A DNA stretch of 64,000 nt from Pleomorphomonas sp. NRK KF1 (lineage in GTDB: Bacteria > Pseudomonadota > Alphaproteobacteria > Rhizobiales > Pleomorphomonadaceae). Shown here one piece after another: positions 29,225 through 39,970 of the stretch. Each line of letters starts with the position of its first letter. Position 1 is the stretch's first letter. Under the pieces are notes generated by a model. That model saw only the letters and a list, made by a program, of their open reading frames with translations, searched no databases and was not told the origin of the DNA. A program made the position numbers and the translations under genes. The stretch lies in NCBI RefSeq assembly GCF_023721755.1, contig NZ_JAMDLH010000002.1, positions 857,630 to 921,629 on the forward strand. The letters are read 5' to 3'.

Positions 29225-29724
29225 GTGACCTAGCCCTTAAAATCAAGGCCGGCCGGGACGTGCCCGCCGGCGAGATCGAAGTCCTGACCTTCGAGATCGG
29301 CGGAGAGACCTTCGCCCTCGAGGCCGCCATCGTGCGCGAAATCCTCGATCTTCTGCCGGAAACCATCGTTCCCGGCAGCCGACCGTTCGTCAACGCGGTC
29401 ATCAACTTCCGCGGCAAGGTCATCCCGCTTGCGGATATCCGTGTCGCCATGGGAATGCCAACCGCCGCCACCACTATCGATAGCCGCATAGTGGTCGTCG
29501 AGCTGGATCTCGACGGCGTCCCCTCGCTCATCGGCCTCAGAACCGATCGGGTGAACGAGGTCACCACCTTGTCGAAGGCGAACGGCGAGCCGCCGCCGCG
29601 CGTCGGTCTCAAGTGGCCGGCCCAGTTCATCGAATGCCTGATTCAAAGGGAAGGTGCCTTCATCATCTTCCCGAACCTTAAGGCCATCTTTGCTTCCAAG
29701 GGCAAGTCGAGCCAGCCGAGCTGA
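29221..29724 (+). CDS. cheW: CheW coupling protein 1
   Basis: 167 aa; complete CheW fold (VLTFEIGGETFALEAAIVREIL, VINFRGKVIPLADIRVAMG). Overlaps the cheA stop. It differs clearly from the two nearly identical CheW copies downstream, so the operon has two CheW classes. Confidence 0.92.
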   Translation: MSDLALKIKAGRDVPAGEIEVLTFEIGGETFALEAAIVREILDLLPETIVPGSRPFVNAVINFRGKVIPLADIRVAMGMPTAATTIDSRIVVVELDLDGVPSLIGLRTDRVNEVTTLSKANGEPPPRVGLKWPAQFIECLIQREGAFIIFPNLKAIFASKGKSSQPS

Positions 29725-29801
29725 GTCGAATACCCGAGATCCCAAATCAAGACCCACAAGCCCGGACGGGAACCCGGACATATCGACGGAAAGTTCAGTA
29801 A

Positions 29802-31649
29802 ATGCGTATCACAATCAAAATAAAGCTTGCGCTGTCCTTTGCCTTGGTCGTCGCCATGCTCATCAGCCTGGCTGTCCTAAGCACATTCAGCCTCGCCAAC
29901 CTCAACGACACGCTCTCCAACCTCGTCAACGGCCCGGTCGTCCGCCTGCAATACGCATTGGAGGCCAAGGGCGCGCTGGCCGAGTCTGTTCGCCAGCAGA
30001 AGAATGCCTTGCTTGCCACCGAGACAGACAAGGTCAACGAGTATTACAAGAAGTCCGAGACCTCGCTTGCCACTGTTCTGGATCTCGCCCAGAAAGGGCT
30101 CGATGGCGCCAGTGACGATCGGAAGCCTGCTTGGGAAGTGCTCAGGGCGGCCGCCGACGATTTCTCAAAGGCGGCGTCGAAACTCCCCCAGGTACAGGCG
30201 AGCAGCGGCCAGATGGCAGCTATCAGCTTCTCCCAAGGCGACGTCAGCACGACTGCGAACGCGACCTCTGAAGCCGCGGACGCCTTGGTTGACGGACAAC
30301 AGAATGTTCTGCAGGCCGCGACCATTGCCGCGGAGAGCACCTACCAGTCGATCAGGACGCTCGTGATTGCTCTTGCGGTGGCCGCTGCATTGGTTGCCAT
30401 TGTCGCCGCGACCTGGATGTCGCTGTCCATCGCTCGCGGTCTCAAGCGGGGTGTCGATCTCGCTGAGGCAGTCGCCATCGGCGATCTCAACCAAGAGGTT
30501 GTGCATAAGGCCAACGACGAGATCAAGGATCTGATCTCGGCCATGCAGAAGATGACGGCCAACCTGCGCGAAACCGCCGGCATGGCCGCGGAGATCTCCA
30601 ACGGCAACCTCACCGTGACGCCGAAGCCGCTGTCCGACAAGGACACGCTGGGCAAGTCGCTGCTCGATATGGTCGAGCGTCTGCGGTCGGTGGTAAGCGA
30701 CGCGTTGGTCGCCTCGGACAACGTGTCGGCGGGTAGCCAGCAGCTGTCGTCGGCCTCCGAGCAGATCGCCCAGGGCGCCACCGAGCAGGCTTCGTCGGCC
30801 GAGGAAGCCTCCTCGTCGATGGAAGAGATGGCCTCCAACATCAAGCAGAACGCCGACAACGCCGCCCAGACCGAGAAGATCGCCCGTCAGTCCGCCAAGG
30901 ACGCCGAGACCTCCGGTCAGGCCGTCACCCAGGCCGTCGCCGCCATGCAGACGATCGCCGAGAAGATAGGCATCGTCCAGGAGATCGCCCGCCAGACCGA
31001 CCTCCTGGCACTCAACGCCGCCGTCGAGGCGGCCCGTGCCGGCGAACACGGCCGCGGCTTTGCCGTCGTCGCCTCGGAGGTGCGCAAGCTCGCCGAGCGT
31101 TCGCAGGCCGCCGCCACCGAGATCTCGCAGATGTCGGTCGACACCGTCGCGTCCGCCCAGCAGGCCGGCGACATGCTGAACCGTCTGGTGCCGGATATCC
31201 GCAAGACCGCCGAACTGGTGTCGGAGATCTCCGCCGCCTGCCGCGAGCAGGACATCGGCGCCTCCCAGATCAACCAGGCGATCCAGCAGCTCGACAAGGT
31301 GACGCAGCAGAACGCCGGCGCCTCCGAAGAGATGTCGGCGACCTCCGAGGAACTGGCCGCCCAAGCCGAGGAACTGCAGGCCTCGATCGCCTTCTTCCGC
31401 GTCGACAACGCGGTCGCCGGTTCCAAGGCCGCCCAGCGCAAGGCTTCCGGACAGGCATCCAGGCAAGCCGCCAGCCATGTCCCCGCCCGCGCCGCGCAGC
31501 CGGCCGTGCCGGTCAAGAAGGCCGCCACTGCCGGAAAGCCGCAGCGTCCGACCGTGAAGGCTCAGCAGGAAGCCGCACGCGGCTTCGCGCTCGACCTCGA
31601 CATGGGCGGACCGGACGATGACGATGCCGACTTCAGGGAAAGCGCCTGA
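29802..31649 (+). CDS. Methyl-accepting chemotaxis protein 1
   Basis: 615 aa. TM1 about residues 9-31, a periplasmic four-helix-bundle-like sensor (about 32-185), TM2 about 187-210, HAMP followed by a second HAMP-like segment (about 255-290), then the MCP signalling hairpin with the tip [24 protein letters not shown]. The C-terminus has a variable linker and a conserved acidic tail ([18 protein letters not shown]). From residue 290 on it is nearly identical to MCP 2. Ligand unknown. Confidence 0.93.
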   Translation: MRITIKIKLALSFALVVAMLISLAVLSTFSLANLNDTLSNLVNGPVVRLQYALEAKGALAESVRQQKNALLATETDKVNEYYKKSETSLATVLDLAQKGLDGASDDRKPAWEVLRAAADDFSKAASKLPQVQASSGQMAAISFSQGDVSTTANATSEAADALVDGQQNVLQAATIAAESTYQSIRTLVIALAVAAALVAIVAATWMSLSIARGLKRGVDLAEAVAIGDLNQEVVHKANDEIKDLISAMQKMTANLRETAGMAAEISNGNLTVTPKPLSDKDTLGKSLLDMVERLRSVVSDALVASDNVSAGSQQLSSASEQIAQGATEQASSAEEASSSMEEMASNIKQNADNAAQTEKIARQSAKDAETSGQAVTQAVAAMQTIAEKIGIVQEIARQTDLLALNAAVEAARAGEHGRGFAVVASEVRKLAERSQAAATEISQMSVDTVASAQQAGDMLNRLVPDIRKTAELVSEISAACREQDIGASQINQAIQQLDKVTQQNAGASEEMSATSEELAAQAEELQASIAFFRVDNAVAGSKAAQRKASGQASRQAASHVPARAAQPAVPVKKAATAGKPQRPTVKAQQEAARGFALDLDMGGPDDDDADFRESA

Positions 31650-32179
31650 CCATGACGGCTCGTTCCTCGGAGACCCAGTACGTCACCTTCGCCCTCGGCA
31701 GCGAGGTGTTCGCGGTCCCCGTCGCCGTGGTGCGGGAGATCCTCGACCATGAGGAGAGCTTCCGCATCCCGAACGGACCGGACTATCTGATGGGCCTGCG
31801 CGACGTGCGCGGACAGGGCGTGCCGGTGATCGACCTCAGGCTGAAGCTCGGCCTCAGCCGCACGGTCCCGACCCCCAACACCCGCGTTCTGGTGGTCGAC
31901 ATCACCCTGGGCGAGCGCCAGCTGACGCTCGGTCTCGTTGCCGACCGCGTGTTCGAGGTCGCCGCCTTCCGCGGGGATCAGTTGGAGGCGGCGCCGGACA
32001 TCGGCGTCCACTGGAACTCCGACTACATCGACGGTGTCGTCCGCCGCGATCAGGGCTTCGTCGTCGTCATCGACCTCGCAAGGCTCCTGACAGCCAAGGA
32101 CATCACAGCTCTCGGCGGCAAGGACCAGACCAAAGCCGTCGCCTGAAAAGCGGAGCGGCGTTTCTCGCCGCCCGCCAAC
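30669..32179 (+). repeat. Long direct repeat, copy 1 (MCP signalling domain + cheW)
   Basis: Spans the last 325 codons of MCP 1, the whole following cheW and about 30 bp beyond. Nearly identical to 33082-34589, including mostly synonymous differences and the spacer (GAAAAGCGGAGCGG...). The linker before the acidic tail is the only part with several differences. Confidence 0.9.
31652..32146 (+). CDS. cheW: CheW coupling protein 2
   Basis: 164 aa, CheW fold (TFALGSEVFAVPVAVVREIL, VRGQGVPVIDLRLKLGL). Differs from the third CheW at only two residues that I can see near the C-terminus (Asp/Asn in the VVVI-LARLL segment, Thr/Ala in KDI-ALGG). Two bases after the MCP 1 stop. Confidence 0.92.
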   Translation: MTARSSETQYVTFALGSEVFAVPVAVVREILDHEESFRIPNGPDYLMGLRDVRGQGVPVIDLRLKLGLSRTVPTPNTRVLVVDITLGERQLTLGLVADRVFEVAAFRGDQLEAAPDIGVHWNSDYIDGVVRRDQGFVVVIDLARLLTAKDITALGGKDQTKAVA

Positions 32180-32322
32180 TTGCCTACAAGCAGCATGGTT
32201 AGCTCGCCCGGTACCAAGCCCTATTTCGCGCTGACGCCGTCGACACCGAAAGGGACTGGGGAGCTCCTGCCGACCGAAGTGACCAAACCGAATTCGCCCG
32301 AGCGAAATAGGGGATCAAGTTC

Positions 32323-34059
32323 ATGCGTATCACCATCAAAACGAAGCTGGGCCTCGCCTTCGGGTTCGTGATCGTGCTGACGGGGGCCATGGCGGGGCTC
32401 GCCGTCAAGGACCTGGCGGGCCTCAACACGGCGATCGCTCACATCGTCAACGGACCGACCGTCGATCTCGACAACATTCGCGTGCTCACGAACGAGTTCA
32501 ACACTGTCGTTCGCAACGAGAAGAACGCGGTGATGAGCAGCGACTTCGGTCAGATCACCTCCTTCCGGGAGAAGATCGAGCAGGGCAACCAGAAAATTCG
32601 CGAGGCGAGCGACAGGATCGCGACCTCGACCAATCCGGTGGTGGTCGCCGAAATCGCCAAGTTCAAGCCGCTGTTCGAAGAGCGTGCGCCTTTGTCGGGC
32701 CAAATTCTCGATCTTGCCGCCATCAACACCGATGAAGCCGACTTGCGCGCTTCGACGATGAGCATGGGCAAGGCTCTGGAACTGAGTTACGACATCTACG
32801 ATCTGCTCGATGAAATGGCGACCGACATCGGCACAAACCTCCATGCGACCGACGAGGAGGCCACCGCCGACTATCTGGCCTCGCGCAACCTGCTGCTTGG
32901 TTTCATCGGCTTCGTCGCGTTGTTTTCCCTGGCCGTCGCCGTGCTGATGTCGATGTCGATCAGCCGCAGCCTGCGCAATGCGGGCAACGTGATGGGCCGG
33001 GTGGCCGATGGCGATCTGACCTGGAAGGCCGAGAAGCTTCCCAATGATGAAATCGGCGACATGCTGCGCCTTGTGGACATCATGGTTGAGCGTCTCCGGT
33101 CCGTGGTGAGCGATGCCTTGGTGGCCTCCGACAACGTGTCGGCGGGTAGCCAGCAGCTGTCGTCGGCCTCCGAGCAGATCGCCCAGGGCGCCACCGAGCA
33201 GGCTTCGTCGGCCGAGGAAGCCTCCTCGTCGATGGAAGAGATGGCCTCCAACATCAAGCAGAACGCCGACAACGCCGCCCAGACCGAGAAGATCGCGCGT
33301 CAATCCTCCAAGGACGCCGAGACGTCCGGTCAGGCCGTCACCCAGGCCGTCGCCGCCATGCAGACGATCGCCGAGAAGATCGGCATCGTCCAGGAGATCG
33401 CCCGCCAGACCGACCTCCTGGCACTCAACGCCGCTGTCGAGGCGGCCCGTGCCGGCGAACACGGCCGCGGCTTTGCCGTCGTCGCCTCGGAGGTGCGCAA
33501 GCTCGCCGAGCGTTCGCAGGCCGCCGCAACCGAGATCTCGCAGATGTCGGTCGACACCGTCGCCTCCGCCCAGCAGGCCGGCGACATGCTCAACCGTCTG
33601 GTGCCGGATATCCGCAAGACGGCCGAACTGGTGTCGGAGATCTCCGCCGCCTGCCGCGAGCAGGACATCGGCGCCGCCCAGATCAACCAGGCGATCCAGC
33701 AGCTCGACAAGGTGACGCAGCAGAACGCCGGCGCCTCCGAAGAGATGTCGGCGACCTCCGAGGAGCTGGCCGCCCAAGCCGAGGAACTGCAGGCCTCGAT
33801 CGCCTTCTTCCGCGTCGACAACGCGGTCGCCGGCGCCAAGTCCTCCCAGCGCAAGGCTCCGGGACGAGGCAACCGGCCGCTGGCCTCCCGCGAGGCTGCC
33901 GTCGCTCAGAAGCCCGCGCCGGCCGGCAGGAAGATCAACGGGTCCGGCATGCCGCGTCCGACCGTTAAGGCCCAGCAGGAAGCCGTACGAGGCTTCGCGC
34001 TCGACCTCGACATGGGCGGACCGGACGATGACGATGCCGACTTCAGGGAAAGCGCCTGA
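32323..34059 (+). CDS. Methyl-accepting chemotaxis protein 2
   Basis: 578 aa. Same architecture as MCP 1 but with an unrelated periplasmic sensor (about residues 30-185; helical, many Asp/Glu) and only one HAMP domain. Shares the first residues (MRITIK) and everything from [11 protein letters not shown] onward with MCP 1. The pair therefore sense different cues but feed the same CheW/CheA array. Confidence 0.93.
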   Translation: MRITIKTKLGLAFGFVIVLTGAMAGLAVKDLAGLNTAIAHIVNGPTVDLDNIRVLTNEFNTVVRNEKNAVMSSDFGQITSFREKIEQGNQKIREASDRIATSTNPVVVAEIAKFKPLFEERAPLSGQILDLAAINTDEADLRASTMSMGKALELSYDIYDLLDEMATDIGTNLHATDEEATADYLASRNLLLGFIGFVALFSLAVAVLMSMSISRSLRNAGNVMGRVADGDLTWKAEKLPNDEIGDMLRLVDIMVERLRSVVSDALVASDNVSAGSQQLSSASEQIAQGATEQASSAEEASSSMEEMASNIKQNADNAAQTEKIARQSSKDAETSGQAVTQAVAAMQTIAEKIGIVQEIARQTDLLALNAAVEAARAGEHGRGFAVVASEVRKLAERSQAAATEISQMSVDTVASAQQAGDMLNRLVPDIRKTAELVSEISAACREQDIGAAQINQAIQQLDKVTQQNAGASEEMSATSEELAAQAEELQASIAFFRVDNAVAGAKSSQRKAPGRGNRPLASREAAVAQKPAPAGRKINGSGMPRPTVKAQQEAVRGFALDLDMGGPDDDDADFRESA

Positions 34060-34589
34060 CCATGACCGCTCGCTCCTCGGAGACCCAGTACGTCACCTTC
34101 GCCCTCGGCAGCGAGGTGTTCGCGGTCCCCGTCGCCGTGGTGCGGGAGATCCTCGACCATGAGGAGAGCTTCCGCATCCCGAACGGACCGGACTATCTGA
34201 TGGGTCTGCGCGACGTGCGCGGACAGGGCGTGCCGGTGATCGACCTCAGGCTGAAGCTCGGCCTCAGCCGCACGGTCCCGACCCCCAACACCCGCGTTCT
34301 GGTGGTCGACATCACGCTCGGCGAGCGCCAGCTGACGCTCGGCCTCGTCGCCGACCGCGTGTTCGAGGTCGCCGCCTTCCGTGGCGACCAGTTGGAGGCG
34401 GCGCCGGACATCGGTGTCCACTGGAACTCCGACTACATCGACGGCGTCGTCCGCCGCGATCAGGGTTTCGTCGTCGTCATCAACCTCGCAAGGCTCCTGA
34501 CAGCCAAGGACATCGCAGCTCTCGGCGGCAAGGACCAGACCAAGGCCGTCGCCTGAAAAGCGGAGCGGTGCTTCTCGCCGCCCGCCAAC
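33082..34589 (+). repeat. Long direct repeat, copy 2 (MCP signalling domain + cheW)
   Basis: Second copy of the segment described at 30669-32179. The high nucleotide identity, including synonymous sites, points to recent tandem duplication or ongoing gene conversion. Confidence 0.9.
34062..34556 (+). CDS. cheW: CheW coupling protein 3
   Basis: 164 aa, near-identical duplicate of CheW 2 and equally intact. Two bases after the MCP 2 stop. Confidence 0.92.
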   Translation: MTARSSETQYVTFALGSEVFAVPVAVVREILDHEESFRIPNGPDYLMGLRDVRGQGVPVIDLRLKLGLSRTVPTPNTRVLVVDITLGERQLTLGLVADRVFEVAAFRGDQLEAAPDIGVHWNSDYIDGVVRRDQGFVVVINLARLLTAKDIAALGGKDQTKAVA

Positions 34590-34613
34590 CCATCCAATAC
34601 GTGAGGACCGAAC

Positions 34614-35471
34614 TTGTCGTCTGTCGAGGCCCTGCACTTTGATCGTTCGGCCGACCGCCTCAGCGCGAAGAACTTCCGTCGGCTGTCGGAGTTCGTGAGC
34701 TGCTACAGCGGCATCAAGATGCCACCGGGCAAGCAGACCATGCTGGAAGGCCGCCTACGCCGGCGCCTGCGCTCGACCGGATTCGCGTCGCTCGACGACT
34801 ACTGCACCTATCTCTTCGACAACGACGGGCTGGAAACCGAGGCGGTGGCGCTCATCGATGCCGTCACCACCAACAAGACGGACTTCTTCCGCGAACCCAA
34901 GCACTTCGAGTTCCTGAAGCGATACGCCTTGCCGGCGCTCGTGCGGAATGGCCGGACCTCGCTCCGGCTGTGGAGCGCGGCCTGTTCGGTGGGAGCGGAG
35001 CCCTACACGGCGGCCATGATTGTCGCCGATTTCGCCGAGAGCTCGGGGCCTCTCAACTACTTCGTCCTTGCGACCGACTTGTCCACCGACGTCCTCGCCG
35101 CCGCCCGCAAGGGGATCTATCCCGCATCCATGCTTGCTCCGGTGCCCGACGACTACATGCGGCGTTTCGTTCTTCGCTCGAGCGACCCCACAAGCAATCT
35201 CATGCGCATCGCGCCGGCTCTCCGGTCGAAGGTCGGTTTTGCGCGGATGAACTTCATGGACGAGACCTACCCGATCGGCGAACCGGTCGACGTCATCTTC
35301 TGCCGCAACGTGCTCATCTACTTCGACAAGCCGACGCAGGCCAAGGTTCTGTCGCGTCTGTGCGACTGCCTGGCACCGGGCGGGTATCTCTTCATCGGTC
35401 ACTCGGAGTCCATCACCGGTTTCAACCTGCCGGTTCGAACCGTAGCCAATACGATTTTCCAGAAAATCTGA
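34614..35471 (+). CDS. cheR: Chemotaxis methyltransferase CheR
   Basis: 285 aa from TTG 34614 with GAGGACC upstream. N-terminal all-helical domain (NFRRLSEFVSCYSGIKM) and a SAM-binding domain (LWSAACSVGAEPYTAAMI, VIFCRNVLIYFDK). Methylates glutamates of the MCPs. No C-terminal TPR extension. Confidence 0.92.
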   Translation: MSSVEALHFDRSADRLSAKNFRRLSEFVSCYSGIKMPPGKQTMLEGRLRRRLRSTGFASLDDYCTYLFDNDGLETEAVALIDAVTTNKTDFFREPKHFEFLKRYALPALVRNGRTSLRLWSAACSVGAEPYTAAMIVADFAESSGPLNYFVLATDLSTDVLAAARKGIYPASMLAPVPDDYMRRFVLRSSDPTSNLMRIAPALRSKVGFARMNFMDETYPIGEPVDVIFCRNVLIYFDKPTQAKVLSRLCDCLAPGGYLFIGHSESITGFNLPVRTVANTIFQKI

Positions 35472-35630
35472 AGCGCTGCAGCCGGCTATCGCTTGCTCCA
35501 GGGCACCCGTGTCGCTGCTTCCAAAGCCGACTTGCCGCCTCGATCACCCCCATGTTAGGCCAAACAGGTCGAGCGTGGCGTAGCCAGGAAAAGGCGTCGC
35601 CGCCGAGTGAGGCCCACCGCCCGGAGCGAG

Positions 35631-36737
35631 ATGACGTTGCCCCCTCAGAAACGCGTCCGCGTCCTCATTGTCGACGACTCCGCGTCCGTTCGGCAGACGC
35701 TGTCCACCATCCTCGGCAACGATCCTGAGATCGAGGTGATCGGCGTCGCGGCCGACCCCTTCGTCGCCGCCAAGCGCCTCAGGGACGACATTCCGGACGT
35801 CATCACCCTTGACGTCGAGATGCCGCGCATGGACGGCATCACCTTCCTCAAGAAGCTGATGGCTCAGCACCCCATTCCGGTGGTGATGTGCTCGTCGCTG
35901 ATCGAAGAGGGCTCGGAAACCCTGATGCAGACGCTGGAGGCCGGAGCAGTCGACGTCATCCTGAAGCCGAAGATCGCCGCCGCCGATCACCTCGCCGAGC
36001 AGGCCATGCTGATCTGCGATACCGTCAAGAGCGCTGCCCGCGCCCGCCTGGGGCGGCGGAAGAATGACAAGCCGGCAGCGGTGTCCGGGGTGAAGACGTC
36101 CGCCCCCAAGCTGACGGCCGACGCCATGCTGCCTCCCGCCGCCCATCGCGCCATGGCGAAGACCACCGAGATCATTGTCGCGGTCGGCGCTTCGACGGGC
36201 GGCACCGAGGCCTTGCGCGAGTTCCTGATGGCCCTTCCGGCGAACGCCCCCGGCACCGTCATCGTGCAGCACATGCCCGAACACTTCACCGCCGCCTTTG
36301 CCAAGCGGCTCGATGGATTGTGCCAGGTGAGCGTCAAGGAGGCCGAGGACGGCGACCCGGTGTTGCGCGGGCACGTGCTGATCGCACCCGGTGGCCGGCA
36401 TCTTCTTCTGGAGCGCCAGGGCGCCCGTTACCACGTCGCGGTGAAGGACGGACCGCTGGTGTCGCGCCACCGCCCCTCGGTGGACGTGCTGTTTCGCTCA
36501 ACCGCCAGGGCGGCCGGTCAGAACGCCATAGGGGTCATCATGACCGGCATGGGCGATGACGGCGCGCGCGGAATGCTCGAAATGAAGGAAGCCGGCGCCT
36601 ACACCATCGCGCAGGACGAGGAGAGTTGCGTGGTGTTCGGCATGCCGAAGGAGGCCATCGCCCGCGGCGGCGTCGACACCATCCTGTCGCTCGAAGACAT
36701 CGCACCACACGTCATGCTGCAGCAGTCGCGGCGGTGA
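35631..36737 (+). CDS. cheB: Chemotaxis methylesterase CheB
   Basis: 368 aa from ATG 35631 (GGAGCGAG upstream); a GTG at 35607 would add eight residues. Receiver domain with phospho-acceptor Asp61 ([12 protein letters not shown]), linker, and methylesterase domain with Ser in [10 protein letters not shown], His in QHMPEHFT and Asp in MTGMGDDG. Last gene of the operon; demethylates or deamidates the MCPs. Confidence 0.93.
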   Translation: MTLPPQKRVRVLIVDDSASVRQTLSTILGNDPEIEVIGVAADPFVAAKRLRDDIPDVITLDVEMPRMDGITFLKKLMAQHPIPVVMCSSLIEEGSETLMQTLEAGAVDVILKPKIAAADHLAEQAMLICDTVKSAARARLGRRKNDKPAAVSGVKTSAPKLTADAMLPPAAHRAMAKTTEIIVAVGASTGGTEALREFLMALPANAPGTVIVQHMPEHFTAAFAKRLDGLCQVSVKEAEDGDPVLRGHVLIAPGGRHLLLERQGARYHVAVKDGPLVSRHRPSVDVLFRSTARAAGQNAIGVIMTGMGDDGARGMLEMKEAGAYTIAQDEESCVVFGMPKEAIARGGVDTILSLEDIAPHVMLQQSRR

Positions 36738-36774
36738 CGAAGGCATTGGCGCAAAACAGGCACTTTGCCGACCT

Positions 36775-37857
36775 TTACCTTGCAGGCGCTCCGCTTTCCA
36801 GTTCGCGAGCATAGCTTAGGACGTCGGCGCGGCGTTCGGGCGTGTCCGGATGCGTGGACAGAAAGCTGACGTCGCCCCGCTTGCCGGAAACCGCCTCGAT
36901 ACGGTCAAAAAAGCGGACGAGGGCCGTCGGCTCGTAGCCGGCGGCGCGCATGATCTCGACGGAGCGGCGATCGGCTTCTGTCTCGGCAGCGCGCGAATAG
37001 GACAGGGCGAGGATGGCGCCGCCCTGGGTCAGCATGTCCTCCAGCCCCGAACCGACATCGCCGGCAATCAGCAAGATCATCGCCGTCACGCCGGCGACGC
37101 GGTAGATTTGCCGAAGGCTGTGCTTGCGCTCGACGTGGGCGATCTCGTGCCCAAGCACACCGAGGATCATCTCCCGATCCCCGTCGGCCAGCTTCACGAG
37201 ATCGTCGGTCAGGATGAGGTTGCCGTCCGGTAGCGCGAAGGCGTTGGGGCCGATCGATCCGCCGTCGCGAAAGTTGAGTTTATAGGCCGTTGGCCCGCCT
37301 TCGGACGCGACGGCCAGTCTCGCAAATCCGTCGCTGATCGCCTGCTTCTCGTCCTCGGGCAGCTGGGAAGGCTCCAGAACGGTCCGGTCAAGCGAAGCCA
37401 GCGCGCCAGAGCCGATCATTTCCGGCACGAAAGGGGGCGTCGCGAACACCGCGACTTCGACCAGCGCCGGAACCGCGTAGCGATAGATCGCGAAGGCGAA
37501 AAGAATGACGGCGACGACGAAGACGAAGAGCCGGGGACGGAACGCCTCCAGACCATGGATCAGGCCGGACCTCGCTCCCCTATGCCGGCGAAGCCAGGCG
37601 TCAACGCCGTCGTTATCGGCTGTTTCGAAGACGGAGCCGTCCGGAAAGGTCAGCCTGCGGGGAATCGAGCCGACACGCGGGCTGATCTCGACCCCCGTCT
37701 CGGACGCAGCGGCGCAAATGGCACCGTCGGCGATGACCGACAGACCATCTCCGTCTTCTCGGAGATCGGCGGAAATCGAGCGGCTGGTGTTTGGCGGATG
37801 CCACTCGCCAACCGCGACCGGCTCATCAGAAGCCAAAATCGAAGCCTTCCATGTCAA
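36775..37857 (-). CDS. M48-family membrane metallopeptidase
   Basis: 360 aa: a small N-terminal domain, one membrane helix (about residues 107-130, LFVFVVAVILFAFAIY) and an M48 peptidase domain with HEIAH as zinc motif and a downstream Glu in SRAAETEADRRS. Acts as a membrane-anchored zinc protease, HtpX/BepA-like in the catalytic part. The start at 37857 overlaps the 3' end of the DUF898 gene by about 30 bp; a later start is possible. Confidence 0.88.
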   Translation of the reverse strand: MTWKASILASDEPVAVGEWHPPNTSRSISADLREDGDGLSVIADGAICAAASETGVEISPRVGSIPRRLTFPDGSVFETADNDGVDAWLRRHRGARSGLIHGLEAFRPRLFVFVVAVILFAFAIYRYAVPALVEVAVFATPPFVPEMIGSGALASLDRTVLEPSQLPEDEKQAISDGFARLAVASEGGPTAYKLNFRDGGSIGPNAFALPDGNLILTDDLVKLADGDREMILGVLGHEIAHVERKHSLRQIYRVAGVTAMILLIAGDVGSGLEDMLTQGGAILALSYSRAAETEADRRSVEIMRAAGYEPTALVRFFDRIEAVSGKRGDVSFLSTHPDTPERRADVLSYARELESGAPAR

Positions 37858-38887
37858 CGTATTCGGCAGAGATCGCCGATCCGCTCGCCTCGATTTGCGA
37901 CATTACCTCGCCGGGGTCTCCATTGATACGGATGCCGGTATGCTCGTTCGTGAAACGCGCCATGCGCACCGCGGCCCAGGGACGCATCAGGCCAAGCGTC
38001 AACACGGTGACGAGAATGTTGGAGGCGGCGATCCAGGCATAACGCAGCCGGGGGATATCGCTCAGCAACTCGTGACGGCCATCCAGAAGCGCTGCCGACA
38101 GCACGACGTTCCGTACGCCCGTGCGGTAGACAAGTACGGCGAGACCGTAGATGAGCACCACAACGTAGGGAAGGAACACCATGAAGAACGCAAAGCCGCC
38201 GATATCTTCTCTTCCGCCTCGTTCCATCTCAAGGGCCGCCGCGATGATCACGCCGACAATCATGCCGCCGAGAACGAACAGCAGGAACGGAAGCAGCCAG
38301 ATACGATAGAGCGCCCCGAGACGCGGCTCGGATGAAAAGCTCCGGTCGCCATAGCGGAGATTGTTGAGGATGTAGCGCCAAAGCCAGCGGCTCGCCAACG
38401 GGGCCAGAACGCCAATGGACAGGAAAGCAACGATACCCCCCAGCGTCACAGCGACGAAAGCGCCACCGGTCGACCCCACGAAGTCGAAGCGGACGTTGCG
38501 ATAGCTGGTCACCCGCGCATTGAACCGCAAACTGCGCTTGATGATCCACGGCAGCCCGATCACGATGACCAGCCATGTCGCCAGCGCAAACAGTGGATGG
38601 ATGATGCTGAGAATGTTGATGGCAATCAGCGCGACGATGACGATCACTCGGCCGATGAAAATCTGGAGTCCCTTGGCATGATATTCGAACGTCCGGCCGA
38701 GAAGGACGGTGTTGCCGTAAAAGTAGCGCTTGCGGCGCACCTTGGCCCAGGCGGAGTAAATGCCGAGCGTCAGGATGGTCAGCAGGACGTTGACGATCCA
38801 GATGCCGAAATACTCCGAAGCGCTGCCTGTGAACGAAGCGCGCGAGAAGCTATCCGCCGAGGCCGGCGGCGTATCAACCAAAGCCAT
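37826..38887 (-). CDS. DUF898 (YjgN-like) membrane protein
   Basis: 353 aa from ATG 38887; a TTG at 38968 gives an extension without similarity. Multi-helix inner-membrane protein with the DUF898 repeats (FGIWIVNVLLTILTLGIYS and ASNILVTVLTLGLMRPWAAV, each followed by a Trp/Arg-rich turn). Its gene partners an M48 peptidase here, and such pairing is common for this family. Function unknown. Confidence 0.85.
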   Translation of the reverse strand: MALVDTPPASADSFSRASFTGSASEYFGIWIVNVLLTILTLGIYSAWAKVRRKRYFYGNTVLLGRTFEYHAKGLQIFIGRVIVIVALIAINILSIIHPLFALATWLVIVIGLPWIIKRSLRFNARVTSYRNVRFDFVGSTGGAFVAVTLGGIVAFLSIGVLAPLASRWLWRYILNNLRYGDRSFSSEPRLGALYRIWLLPFLLFVLGGMIVGVIIAAALEMERGGREDIGGFAFFMVFLPYVVVLIYGLAVLVYRTGVRNVVLSAALLDGRHELLSDIPRLRYAWIAASNILVTVLTLGLMRPWAAVRMARFTNEHTGIRINGDPGEVMSQIEASGSAISAEYVDMEGFDFGF

Positions 38888-39042
38888 GATTCTGTCCCCG
38901 TATGCCCAAGGCAAAATGCCGACCTCGGTAGCACGGAGCAACCAGAAACAATCAGAAGATTTATTCAACCTTAACGTTCATAACGAGCGCAGCATTCTCC
39001 ACTTGGGAGAGACAGGCTTTCGCGATCTCCTCGCCAAGCCCC

Positions 39043-39924
39043 TCAGCCCGAGGCAATCGCCAACAGGGCCGGCACCAAGTCCCGGATCGCCGTGGCCGCG
39101 TCGCGATCGAGCGCCTTCAACCAGCGCCTCGGGATGGCTTCGAGGCCATATGTCGCGCCGGCCAAGGCGCCGACGATGGCCCCGGTGGTGTCCGCGTCGC
39201 CGCCATGATTGACGGTGCGGATCAGGCAATCCTCGAAAGTATCGGTGGCAAAGTAACCATCGAATACGGTCTGAAGCGTATCGACGACATAGGCCGACGA
39301 CAGTCCCCGATAGGGAACAAAGCGGAAGGTCGGATAGCGGCCGACCAGACCGTCCGCCAGTCGCGCGGCCGCGGCCCGCCCTCCTCCGGAAATCAGCGCG
39401 GCCAGCATGCCGGCCAGCGCGCCGCAAGCGGCGTCCGACAGCGGATGGTTGTGAGTGACATGCCCCTGCTCCACCGCCCAGCGGCGGGCCCGGGCCGGAT
39501 CGCGATAACTGGCGATCGCTGCCGGCAGAACGCGCATGGCGGCGCCGTTTCCCGCATCACCCTCATTCGGCGGACCGATGACGATGCCGCGCTGGATGTA
39601 GCGGCGGATACCGCGTCGGCAGGTGTTGCCGACGTCGGGCGGCCCCGACTTGAGCCAGGCGGCGAACTCCTCGCAAAGATCGGTGAGGTCGAGTTCGCCC
39701 TTGCGGGCGAGCGAACGCCCCAAGGCCAGCGACATCGCCGTATCGTCCGTCACCGCGCCGGCCTTGAGGTGCAGCCAGCCACCACCGACGATGTCGCACA
39801 ACAGGCCATGCTCGGCGGCAATCTCTCGCGGCGTCATGAACTCGACGGTGGCGCCGAGCGCATCGCCAATGGCAAGGCCGAGAAAGGCGGCGAGCGCCCG
39901 GTCGGCAGCGCCGACATCGATCAT
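39043..39924 (-). CDS. draG: ADP-ribosyl-dinitrogenase reductase hydrolase DraG
   Basis: 293 aa from ATG 39924 with GGGAGG upstream; a longer frame begins at 39987. ADP-ribosylglycohydrolase fold with the dimanganese ligands in TDDTAM (about residue 60) and GGDADTTGA (about 245). Removes ADP-ribose from the NifH arginine and so reactivates nitrogenase. Lies 46 bp after draT. Confidence 0.92.
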   Translation of the reverse strand: MIDVGAADRALAAFLGLAIGDALGATVEFMTPREIAAEHGLLCDIVGGGWLHLKAGAVTDDTAMSLALGRSLARKGELDLTDLCEEFAAWLKSGPPDVGNTCRRGIRRYIQRGIVIGPPNEGDAGNGAAMRVLPAAIASYRDPARARRWAVEQGHVTHNHPLSDAACGALAGMLAALISGGGRAAAARLADGLVGRYPTFRFVPYRGLSSAYVVDTLQTVFDGYFATDTFEDCLIRTVNHGGDADTTGAIVGALAGATYGLEAIPRRWLKALDRDAATAIRDLVPALLAIASG

Positions 39925-39970
39925 GCCGGCCTCCCGTTGCCGACCGAAATGCCCGTGAGAACGAGCCAGC

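Noticed and set aside
30669..34589. Insertion sequence or transposon causing the long repeat
   Set aside because: The repeated unit is chemoreceptor and cheW coding sequence, with no transposase or terminal inverted repeats.
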